Of a DNA stretch of 7,839 nt, positions 1 to 6,038 are shown in pieces. A program made the translations under genes and the position numbers. The notes below the pieces were generated by a model that did no database searches, was not told where the DNA came from, and worked only from the letters and a program-made list of their open reading frames with translations. Source of the stretch: Paludibacteraceae bacterium (lineage in GTDB: Bacteria; Bacteroidota; Bacteroidia; Bacteroidales; Paludibacteraceae); NCBI GenBank assembly GCA_017646225.1, contig JAGCMZ010000208.1:1-7839 (forward strand). The letters run 5' to 3'. Every line of letters begins with the position of its first letter. Position 1 is the first letter of the stretch.

Positions 1-31
1 AACCTATTTTTTTCTATCTGCAGTAAAAGGA

Positions 32-2350
32 TTAACGTACTATCAGAATCTTGGCAGCTACACTTCGATGATTATCTGAATTAGCATTCGACACGAGTAC
101 AAAATAAACACCTCCTGTTACCATTTGTCCCGACTTATTTCGTCCATCCCAAGCAATAGATCCACCGTTGGATTTACCTTCAAATACCACATTGGCAGAA
201 GCATCGGTTATCCAAACCTTAGAATCTTGCTCCAATCCTGCAACGGTAATGTAACCACCATATTCTGGACGTACTGGATTAGGGAATGCATAAATGGTTT
301 CTTGCGTCGCTTCGCCCATGGATTCCATGGCATCGTTTCGATACGAGAACAAACCATCGGGAGTCACAAAATATACCTCTCCGGTTTGCTCGTCTATTTC
401 TATATCCAATACCTCGTTAGACGACAATGGACTGTTTTCGGTATTGAAATGCAACAACGTTTCTTTTCCGTCGGCCGATAGCAAATAAACACCAGCATTG
501 GCTGTACCCAACCACTTTCTATTACCTGCATCTACCTGTACCGACATAATGGCCACACCATCTAACAAATAATCGGCCAGACCGCTGCCATCCTCTCGGG
601 CAATTTTAACCCTTGTACAGCGATAATCGGGATCAAAAACTTTGTTGACATTGGTAAATACAATGGGGCCTAAATCGGTTCCCACCCAAACATTACCATC
701 GGTACCTTCGTCAATATCGTACACATAGGTGGGATATAAAATAGTTCCGTCTTTATCAACCAACGATCCCGATCCAAAGAAACGATAATCATCGTCGGTT
801 ATATCACCCAAAGTACCCTTGTCTGAAAAAACAAAAACACCGGGTTTGTAGCGCAAATCGACGCACCATTTATGCTTAGAAGTAATCAGCATACGACGCA
901 ACGTAGGACAACCTTTTAGCGGCTCGTAGGGCAATTTAAATTTCTCTCCCTGTGGGGTTAACACATTGACACTCGAATAGGAGTTCAAGAACCACAAGTT
1001 ACCTTTTTTATCGTAAGCTAATCCATCAAGACGTACATAATGATCGTCGCCCGTAATGGCCGATGTTACCCATCCATTGCTATTGGTTTCATTGTACATT
1101 TGGGTAATTACCCCATCGGTTACCTCAAACAAACCTTCTCCAAAAGAAGTAAAGTAAAAATGTTCCAAATTAGCAGGATCGATGGCAATAGACGTTACGT
1201 CGCGAAGGTTTTCTACCCAGTTATCAGCCTGAAGAGTTTGTGAAGAATAGGTGTGCCAATTATTTCCTTCGTACCTAGAAATAATACAAGGATTGCCAAA
1301 ACGGTCTATCCAATAACCACCAGGGGCTACCATTAGACGCCCCTGCTCTATGGTTAGTTCTTTCATGGTACTGGAACGCAAATAAGAGGGACGTCGTACA
1401 ATCATCTCGTTGGCAAGGGTGTCCATGCATGCCAAACCATAATCGGTATAGGCATACCACAAGTTAGCGGCATCAAAGGCAGCATGCAGGGCTATAACGT
1501 TGTACGATTTCTCCAATTCCAACTGATTATTATAAACAAGTACACCCTGATTACCTGCACTCAATAGCACACGTCCTTCTGATACATTCACGCTGGTCTT
1601 ACCTACCTCTCCTTCGTGCAAGGGCAACCATTGTGCCTGATTATAATGATAGACTTTCGTTTTTTCTTGTACCGTCAGCAGTCCACTTGCTGTTGTAAAC
1701 AAACCTTCAAAAGCACCGCCTAAAGGCAATGAGATAGGATGCTCTTGCCACGCATTGTAATCTAACAAGTTAGGGGTAGTTTTTGGGGCACGATAAATTA
1801 CTTCAGTAGATAAGGCGTAAAAGTAACTATCATCTGCTGTAAAACCATAAACAGGCACTTTTTGCGCATCGGGTCCTATGATGTAGGTATCCTTTACTTC
1901 CTTCTTTTCCAAATCTAATACCAACACTCCAAAACCGCAAGCCAAGTAGGCGTATTTGCCTTCGTTATAGATTTGGTAGATAGTTTTATCGACCGACCAG
2001 TTTTTTTGCAATAAATCGGGGATATTGTACACGGAACCATCGAGTGATACAAGATCTATGTTGGCATTGCTATAAGCACATACCAACACCTCGGCTTGCT
2101 CGTTGTACGCTAAATCAGCTACTTTATTATCGCTCCAGCCTTCAATCTTGGTATAGGTTTCTACAGCCTTGCTTTGTTTTTGCATAGAATACACGTGTCC
2201 ATCGGCAATAGCAAATACTTTATTGGGGGTTACCACTACTTTCGAGGTATTGTTATACGACAAATGCGCATACCACTGCCCCACTTGCGTAACGGCAGCC
2301 ACCGATAGCGTTAACAAGCAACTGAATAAGAGAATAACTATTTTTTTCAT
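32..2350 (-). CDS. porZ: Type IX secretion system protein PorZ
   Basis: In Porphyromonas gingivalis PorZ belongs to the cell-surface attachment complex (PorU, PorV, PorQ, PorZ), binds anionic LPS and supports the PorU sortase that joins T9SS cargo to it. This 772-residue protein is close to the P. gingivalis length. Residues 1-19 form a signal peptide, followed by GQWYAHLSYN (24-33), a characteristic PorZ beginning. The body to about 685 shows repeated propeller-blade motifs, such as GNLWFLNS (450-457), GNVWVGTDLG (552-561), RKWLGTANAGVYLL (611-624) and GEVYFVTPDGLFSY (657-670), consistent with the two beta-propellers of the known structure. Residues 689-772, starting FPNPVRP and including GGVYFVLV (58 residues in) and a basic KILIVR end, form a T9SS-type C-terminal domain, which in P. 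gingivalis PorZ is retained. Start: the ATG in the 4-bp overlap with rdgB is followed directly by the signal peptide. Last gene of the run; no terminator is seen in the 31 bases after it. Confidence 0.92.
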   Translation of the reverse strand: MKKIVILLFSCLLTLSVAAVTQVGQWYAHLSYNNTSKVVVTPNKVFAIADGHVYSMQKQSKAVETYTKIEGWSDNKVADLAYNEQAEVLVCAYSNANIDLVSLDGSVYNIPDLLQKNWSVDKTIYQIYNEGKYAYLACGFGVLVLDLEKKEVKDTYIIGPDAQKVPVYGFTADDSYFYALSTEVIYRAPKTTPNLLDYNAWQEHPISLPLGGAFEGLFTTASGLLTVQEKTKVYHYNQAQWLPLHEGEVGKTSVNVSEGRVLLSAGNQGVLVYNNQLELEKSYNVIALHAAFDAANLWYAYTDYGLACMDTLANEMIVRRPSYLRSSTMKELTIEQGRLMVAPGGYWIDRFGNPCIISRYEGNNWHTYSSQTLQADNWVENLRDVTSIAIDPANLEHFYFTSFGEGLFEVTDGVITQMYNETNSNGWVTSAITGDDHYVRLDGLAYDKKGNLWFLNSYSSVNVLTPQGEKFKLPYEPLKGCPTLRRMLITSKHKWCVDLRYKPGVFVFSDKGTLGDITDDDYRFFGSGSLVDKDGTILYPTYVYDIDEGTDGNVWVGTDLGPIVFTNVNKVFDPDYRCTRVKIAREDGSGLADYLLDGVAIMSVQVDAGNRKWLGTANAGVYLLSADGKETLLHFNTENSPLSSNEVLDIEIDEQTGEVYFVTPDGLFSYRNDAMESMGEATQETIYAFPNPVRPEYGGYITVAGLEQDSKVWITDASANVVFEGKSNGGSIAWDGRNKSGQMVTGGVYFVLVSNANSDNHRSVAAKILIVR

Positions 2351-2928
2351 GAATTGAGAAAATCTACTAGCTTTTGTATGGCTCTACCACGATGACTCAT
2401 GCTATTTTTTACTTCCATAGATAATTCGGCAAACGTTTCAGTGTATCCTTCTGGAACAAAAATAGGGTCATAACCAAATCCTGCGGCTCCGGTTGGAGTC
2501 TCGATGATTTTTCCCTCTACCTTTCCTTCAAATAGGTGTTGGTTGCCCATGGCATCGATATAAGCTATAACCGTTCTAAACTGTGCTTTTCGATTGCCTA
2601 TGCCTTGTAATTTTTTCAAAACCAATTGCATATTGGCAAGGCTATCCTTCTGCGGACCTGCATAGCGGGCAGAAAAAACACCCGGTTCTCCATTGAGCGC
2701 TTCAATTTCTAACCCTGTATCGTCGGCAAAGCAGGCACATGCGCACTTCTCAAACACGTATTGCGCCTTTTGCAGGGCATTCTCGTGCAAGGTTAAGGCA
2801 GTTTCGGGAATATCTTCGGTAATACCAACCTCTTTTAGACAAGAAAGTGCAAAGTCCTTTCCTAACAGACCCTGCACTTCCTCTAGTTTATGTTGGTTTC
2901 CCGTAGCAAAAACGAGAGAACGTTTCAT
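2347..2928 (-). CDS. rdgB: Non-canonical purine NTP pyrophosphatase (XTP/dITP diphosphatase, RdgB/HAM1 family)
   Basis: Hydrolyses dITP, ITP and XTP to the monophosphate and pyrophosphate, keeping deaminated purines out of DNA and RNA; a cytoplasmic homodimer. At 193 residues it has normal length and all family motifs: the N-terminal FATGNQHKLEE (7-17, with Lys14), FADDTGLEIEALNGEPGVFS (67-86, with the metal/catalytic pair Asp69 and Asp70), SARYAG (86-91), GFGYDPIFVP (150-159) and SHRGRA (178-183). A small oddity is KCACACF (61-67), three alternating cysteines just before the catalytic FADD. It starts 5 bp after the tpiA stop, and its TGA stop overlaps the porZ ATG by 4 bp (2347-2350), so the two are probably translationally coupled. 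Confidence 0.97.
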   Translation of the reverse strand: MKRSLVFATGNQHKLEEVQGLLGKDFALSCLKEVGITEDIPETALTLHENALQKAQYVFEKCACACFADDTGLEIEALNGEPGVFSARYAGPQKDSLANMQLVLKKLQGIGNRKAQFRTVIAYIDAMGNQHLFEGKVEGKIIETPTGAAGFGYDPIFVPEGYTETFAELSMEVKNSMSHRGRAIQKLVDFLNS

Positions 2929-2933
2929 AAAAA

Positions 2934-3689
2934 TTAAAATGCGTCGATGATTTCTTTGAAATCAGCAGCTTTCAATGATGCACCACCAATCAAACCACCG
3001 TCTACATTTGGTTTAGAGAACAATTCTTTAGCGTTGCTACCTTTGCAGCTACCACCGTAAAGAATAGTTGTATTTTCTGCTACTTCGTTGCCGTATTTTT
3101 CAGCAATCAAGCTACGAATGTAAGCGTGAATTTCTTCTGCTTGATCTGAAGTTGCGGTCAAACCAGTACCAATAGCCCATACAGGTTCGTAAGCCAACAC
3201 TACTTTTCCAAATTCTTCGGCAGATAGGTTGAATACAGAGCCTTCTAGTTGTGCTTTTACAACTTCGTTTTGTTTGTTAGCTTCGCGCTCTTCTTTCAAC
3301 TCGCCAATGCAGAAGATTGGTTTCAAGTTGTTAGCCAATGCCAACAAAGTTTTTTCTTTCAAAATTTCGTAGGTTTCACCGTAGTACATTCTACGTTCTG
3401 AGTGACCTAAGATGCAATATTCAGCACCAGTAGAAGCTACCATTTCAGCAGATACTTCGCCAGTGTAAGCACCAGAAGCTTTGTCTGCACAGTTTTCTGC
3501 AGAAACTTTGATAACGCTGTCTTTTACCAACTCAGATACAGTAGCCAAGTGGATGAAAGGAGTACCAATAATTACTTCGCAGTTAGGGGTTTGACCAGCC
3601 AAAAGTTCTTTCAAATCGTTAGCCAAAGCCACGCCTTCTTGCAAGGTTTTGTTCATTTTCCAGTTACCTGCAACAATGTTTTTTCTCAT
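2934..3689 (-). CDS. tpiA: Triose-phosphate isomerase
   Basis: Interconverts dihydroxyacetone phosphate and glyceraldehyde 3-phosphate in glycolysis and gluconeogenesis; a cytoplasmic TIM-barrel homodimer. The 251-residue length is typical. Catalytic features are complete: Asn9 and Lys11 in GNWKMNK (8-14), His96 in ILGHSERR (93-100), Glu168 in [11 protein letters not shown] (166-176, including the flexible loop 6), and the phosphate-binding YGGSCKGSN (211-219) and GGLIGGASL (231-239). Start: the ATG at 3689 gives the conserved [14 protein letters not shown] beginning. An in-frame ATG at 3755 would add 22 residues overlapping the end of the upstream gene and is rejected. Codon choice differs from its neighbours, with many GCT, GGT, TCT, ACT, AAC and TTG codons, as expected for a highly expressed gene. 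Only 11 bp separate it from the upstream stop and 5 bp from the rdgB start. Confidence 0.98.
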   Translation of the reverse strand: MRKNIVAGNWKMNKTLQEGVALANDLKELLAGQTPNCEVIIGTPFIHLATVSELVKDSVIKVSAENCADKASGAYTGEVSAEMVASTGAEYCILGHSERRMYYGETYEILKEKTLLALANNLKPIFCIGELKEEREANKQNEVVKAQLEGSVFNLSAEEFGKVVLAYEPVWAIGTGLTATSDQAEEIHAYIRSLIAEKYGNEVAENTTILYGGSCKGSNAKELFSKPNVDGGLIGGASLKAADFKEIIDAF

Positions 3690-3704
3690 AATGTTTTTGT
3701 TTAA
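3690..3704 (-). promoter_or_regulatory. A-rich translation initiation leader of tpiA
   Basis: The tpiA leader on the minus strand reads AAACAAAAACATT just before ATG. It has no Shine-Dalgarno sequence but has A at -3, from -5 to -9, and from -11 to -13, the pattern reported to favour strong translation in Bacteroidota. It also helps choose the start at 3689: the leader sits between the stop of the BT_3928-family gene (3701-3703) and this ATG. Confidence 0.5.
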
Positions 3705-4825
3705 TGTATTAATTGATAAATCTCTGAAATTTCGGGTAATGCATTGTGATGCCATTTTTCTACTACCGTACCTTGTTTCAAAAGCACCAAACCAGGATTG
3801 GCTCGTACAATGGTTTTAAGGGTAATATCGTCTGTTGCACCAAAAGGAACCTCCAATTGGTGTTTTTCTTTGAAATCTTGTACCACTTCATCGTAAGAAG
3901 ATGTTAACCAATAACAGGGGACACCCTTGCTTGTTAATGCGTCTATAATTGCTTTTACGTCAGCAACTGCATCCTCATCTGCTTTCTCTAATTTATGACT
4001 AACTACCATTAAAGTATAGCCGGGTGTTTCTAATACAACATCGGTAATATCTCCATCTTCCGTCATAATAGAGAAATCATGAATAGGGGGAACATATCCT
4101 TGCTTCACTAGTATCGATTTTTGACTTACAAAAACCCAGGTGCTATCATCGGCAGGATAGTTCTCTAACGAGAATTCTTTTTCAACACCATCCTTTGCAT
4201 AAACAAAGGTGGTTTCATATTCATCCATAGGGGCATCTTCTGGAATAAGCATGCCTTCTGTTATGTTATTGCCCACTTTGTAAGGACGGAAATCGATAAA
4301 AGGCAAACGCACATAACCCATAGTACAAATAACCAACGAAATCAAAGCTGCGATGCCTATAAACAACCAACTTCCCCACTCGCTTAACCAAGGATGCGAA
4401 TATTTCTGTGTATACAAAATAATAACTAGCAATACACACAATACTACGTTCTTATAAAACGTTTCCCAATTAGTCAAGACAACTGCATCGCCAAAACAAC
4501 CGCAATCGGAAACGGGGTTTTCTATGGCCAAGTACAAGGTAAGAGGGGTCATTACAAGCATGAACAAAGCAGCTAGAATAGACGCCCATTTTAGTTTTAC
4601 GTTAAAGAAAATAGAGAAACCGATACAAAACTCTGCTGTAATAAGCAAAAAGGCAAGCACTACCGACAACACATCAACGGTAGGAATACCGAATGCCTCA
4701 AAATAATCCGTTACTTTGTATGCAGTTCCTAGCGGGTCGACTGCCTTTACAAAACCCGAGAACAAAAAGGTTGCACCGAATAAAAGTCTGGAAATTAACA
4801 GCAGTATTTTGGGAGTTTGTTTCAT
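3701..4825 (-). CDS. BT_3928 family membrane protein: DoxX/MauE-like domain plus thioredoxin-like C-terminal domain
   Basis: A 374-residue inner-membrane protein of unknown function. Hydrophobic segments lie at about 6-26, 52-75, 80-101, 123-139 and 151-172. The first four make a DoxX/MauE-like bundle, with [18 protein letters not shown] (14-31) typical of the family and the motif DCGCFGD at 107-113 (Cys108 and Cys110) in the loop before the fourth segment. After the fifth segment a soluble domain of about 200 residues follows. Its last part (about 265-374) has thioredoxin-like strands, including TLMVVS (271-276), VPCYWLTSS (302-310) and the cis-proline-like [18 protein letters not shown] (341-358). 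There is no CxxC there, only the single Cys304, so it is not a conventional thioredoxin. MauE-type proteins are linked to disulfide handling, which makes a role in envelope thiol chemistry a reasonable but unproven guess. It overlaps DUF1599 by 4 bp and ends 11 bp before tpiA. Confidence 0.9.
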   Translation of the reverse strand: MKQTPKILLLISRLLFGATFLFSGFVKAVDPLGTAYKVTDYFEAFGIPTVDVLSVVLAFLLITAEFCIGFSIFFNVKLKWASILAALFMLVMTPLTLYLAIENPVSDCGCFGDAVVLTNWETFYKNVVLCVLLVIILYTQKYSHPWLSEWGSWLFIGIAALISLVICTMGYVRLPFIDFRPYKVGNNITEGMLIPEDAPMDEYETTFVYAKDGVEKEFSLENYPADDSTWVFVSQKSILVKQGYVPPIHDFSIMTEDGDITDVVLETPGYTLMVVSHKLEKADEDAVADVKAIIDALTSKGVPCYWLTSSYDEVVQDFKEKHQLEVPFGATDDITLKTIVRANPGLVLLKQGTVVEKWHHNALPEISEIYQLIH

Positions 4826-5367
4826 GCCGCCTCAAATTCCATTTTAATCAAACCAAACACGGCATAGTTAACCATATCGAAATAGTTCGCATCGATGCCT
4901 TCCGAAATTAACGTAGCACCGTTGTTGTCTTCAATTTGTTTGGTTCTATTGAGTTTCATTAAAATCAAATCGGTGTATGAACTGATGCGCATAGAACGCC
5001 ATGCTTCGTCATAATCATGGTTCTTCGCCATCATCAATTCTTTGGCTTGCGCTGCATACTTATCGTACAACTCAAGTCCTTGCTCTGCCGTAATATCTTC
5101 TGTATCTGCACAGCCCAACTCCAATTGAATAAGACCAATAATGCCGTAGTTAACAATGGCAATAAATTCGGGTTTAATGCCTTCGTTTACCATGGTTGTG
5201 CCTTTAATTTCGATGCTTCTGATGCGATTTGCCTTGATAAACAATTGGTCGGTTACCGACTGAGGACGCATAATGCGCCACGCTGCACCGTAATCGGTTA
5301 ACTTCTTAGCATAAATATCGCGACATAAGGCGATTACTGCATCAAATTGTTGGTCTGTATTTTGCAT
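4822..5367 (-). CDS. DUF1599 family protein with two tandem copies of the domain
   Basis: A 181-residue, probably cytoplasmic, mostly helical protein of unknown function; no signal peptide or membrane segment is seen. It is an internal duplication: residues about 14-83 and about 107-177 align along their length, sharing DY..AWR.MR (25-34 and 118-127), a TD pair, K.NR, EGI and VNY...GLI..E. By eye about 28 of some 60 aligned positions are identical. I recall this domain also being called nucleotide modification associated domain 1; that suggests nucleotide-related chemistry but is not proof. The repeated Asp, Glu, Arg and Asn positions look like a binding or catalytic set present twice. It is the first gene after the promoter at 5390-5420, and its TGA stop overlaps the ATG of the next gene by 4 bp (ATGA), indicating translational coupling. 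In Bacteroides, from memory, the same gene precedes the BT_3928-type gene and tpiA. Confidence 0.9.
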   Translation of the reverse strand: MQNTDQQFDAVIALCRDIYAKKLTDYGAAWRIMRPQSVTDQLFIKANRIRSIEIKGTTMVNEGIKPEFIAIVNYGIIGLIQLELGCADTEDITAEQGLELYDKYAAQAKELMMAKNHDYDEAWRSMRISSYTDLILMKLNRTKQIEDNNGATLISEGIDANYFDMVNYAVFGLIKMEFEAA

Positions 5368-5389
5368 AACGTATAGTAATAAGATGCCA

Positions 5390-5420
5390 CAAAGATAGTG
5401 AAATTATTCTTTATACCAAC
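5390..5420 (-). promoter_or_regulatory. Bacteroidota-type promoter ahead of the DUF1599-to-porZ run
   Basis: On the minus strand TATCTTTG (5397-5390) is an exact match to the Bacteroidota -7 consensus TAnnTTTG. Nineteen bases upstream is GTTG (5420-5417), which keeps the TTG core of the -33 TTTG box. The spacing fits the known sigma-ABfr pattern. Transcription should begin a few bases downstream, near 5382-5385, leaving a leader of about 15-18 bases before the DUF1599 ATG at 5367. The -33 box lies in the last codons of the carbonic anhydrase-like gene. This is a pattern match only. Confidence 0.62.
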
Positions 5421-5919
5421 TGGCATACATGGCATAATTATGCGCAATGCGTTGGTTAATCTCTTTGGATTGTTGAGGATCTACTTTTTTTACAAATTTA
5501 GCTGGTACACCTGCCCAAATGGTATTGGGTTCGATAATGGTATTTGACAACACCAATGCTCCTGCCGCTACAATGGCTCCTTCGCCCACAACAGCCCCAT
5601 CAAGTACCGTAGCGCCCATGCCAATAAGTGCGTAGTCTTTTACCGTTGCACCGTGAATGGTTACATTATGGCCAACAGAAACATAATCACCTATCTCAAT
5701 AACCGATTTTTGATACAAAGTATGCAAAACGGCACCATCCTGAATATTTACATGATTGCCAATGCGGATGGAGTTTACATCGCCCCTTAACACAGCATTA
5801 AACCAAATGCTACAACCCTGGCCCATTACTACATCGCCCACAATGGTAGCATTTTCTGCCAGATAACAATTTTCGCCAATTTGTGGATCAAAGCCACGTA
5901 CCGATTTAATTAAAGCCAT
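5404..5919 (-). CDS. Gamma-class carbonic anhydrase-like hexapeptide-repeat protein (YrdA/PaaY/CamH group)
   Basis: A 171-residue left-handed beta-helix protein, expected to be a cytoplasmic trimer with zinc (or iron) bound between subunits. Hexapeptide-type repeats run from about residue 12 to 125 (for example IGENCYLAENATIVGDVVMG). The three metal histidines of the gamma carbonic anhydrase group are present as His66 (VLHT), His84 (VGHN) and His89 (TIHG), and Arg45, Asp47 and Gln60 occupy the usual active-site positions. The acidic proton-shuttle loop of the archaeal Cam enzyme is absent, as in the short CamH-like group, so CO2 hydration is plausible but not assured; some relatives have no proven activity. 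The C-terminal helix (about 147-171) is normal for the family. Start: the ATG at 5919 gives the conserved MALIKSVRGF beginning. An in-frame ATG at 5961 would add 14 residues encoded by the repeat-bearing spacer and is not preferred. Length is typical. Confidence 0.92.
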   Translation of the reverse strand: MALIKSVRGFDPQIGENCYLAENATIVGDVVMGQGCSIWFNAVLRGDVNSIRIGNHVNIQDGAVLHTLYQKSVIEIGDYVSVGHNVTIHGATVKDYALIGMGATVLDGAVVGEGAIVAAGALVLSNTIIEPNTIWAGVPAKFVKKVDPQQSKEINQRIAHNYAMYASWYKE

Positions 5920-5929
5920 AGATAGTATG

Positions 5930-6037
5930 TTTAGTCGTTTATTCAATGCTTTGCATTTCATGAAATTTCTCGTGACTCGGCATAGTTAAGCAAGCTTTCC
6001 TCTGCTCTCGCTACTCGAAATTTTAGTCGTTTAGTCG
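5930..6037. repeat. Intergenic repeat cluster: direct 8-mers flanking an element with AAATTT ends
   Basis: The 119-bp spacer between the thioredoxin-fold gene and the carbonic anhydrase-like gene is full of short repeats. TTTAGTCG occurs at 5930-5937 and twice in tandem at 6022-6029 and 6030-6037. Between them lies a segment bounded by AAATTTC (5963-5969) and its complement GAAATTT (6017-6023). Just inside these ends sit two same-direction 12-mers, TCTCGTGACTCG (5968-5979) and TCTCGCTACTCG (6006-6017), that match at 10 of 12 positions. The middle contains AAGCAAGCTT. The layout resembles a small dispersed palindromic repeat rather than a gene. No coding role, promoter match or T-run terminator is visible. 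Whether it is multi-copy cannot be told from one window. Confidence 0.6.
5945..5966. repeat. Two small palindromes next to the repeat cluster
   Basis: AATGC (5945-5949) and GCATT (5953-5957) form a 5-bp stem with a TTT loop. It is followed directly by the perfect 12-bp palindrome ATTTCATGAAAT (5955-5966), which shares its last bases with the AAATTTC end of the adjacent element. Neither is GC-rich and neither is followed by a T-run in either direction, so a terminator is not supported. They lie in the leader of the carbonic anhydrase-like gene as read on the minus strand. Confidence 0.4.
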
Positions 6038-6038
6038 A

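Noticed and set aside
1..31. Terminator after porZ from the T-run near position 6-14
   Set aside because: The T-run is on the plus strand, so on the porZ strand it is an A-run, and no stem precedes it in transcript direction within the window.
125..481. Forward-strand open frames here and at 2693-2950, 5017-5301, 6213-6539 and 6798-7052
   Set aside because: Each lies wholly or mostly opposite a well-supported minus-strand gene, shows no recognisable family motif, and reads as the shadow of that gene's codons.
1275..1460. Alternative minus-strand frame inside porZ
   Set aside because: The porZ frame is continuous with propeller motifs on both sides, so this is a frame shadow and not evidence of a frameshift.
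3690..3755. Longer tpiA beginning at an ATG at 3755 (22 extra residues)
   Set aside because: It would overlap the last 55 bp of the upstream gene, the added residues do not resemble the family, and the conserved beginning of the enzyme starts at the ATG at 3689.
5920..5961. Longer carbonic anhydrase-like protein beginning at an ATG at 5961 (14 extra residues)
   Set aside because: The extension is encoded by palindromic, repeat-bearing spacer DNA, and the family beginning MALIKSVRGF starts at 5919.
5945..6023. Rho-independent terminator after the thioredoxin-fold gene
   Set aside because: The stems are short or enclose a loop of nearly 50 bases, are AT-rich, and are not followed by a T-run on the minus strand.
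5920..6038. Promoter for the carbonic anhydrase-like gene in the spacer
   Set aside because: TAACTATG and TATCTATG on the minus strand each miss the TAnnTTTG box by one base, lack a TTG box at the right distance, and the second overlaps the start codon.
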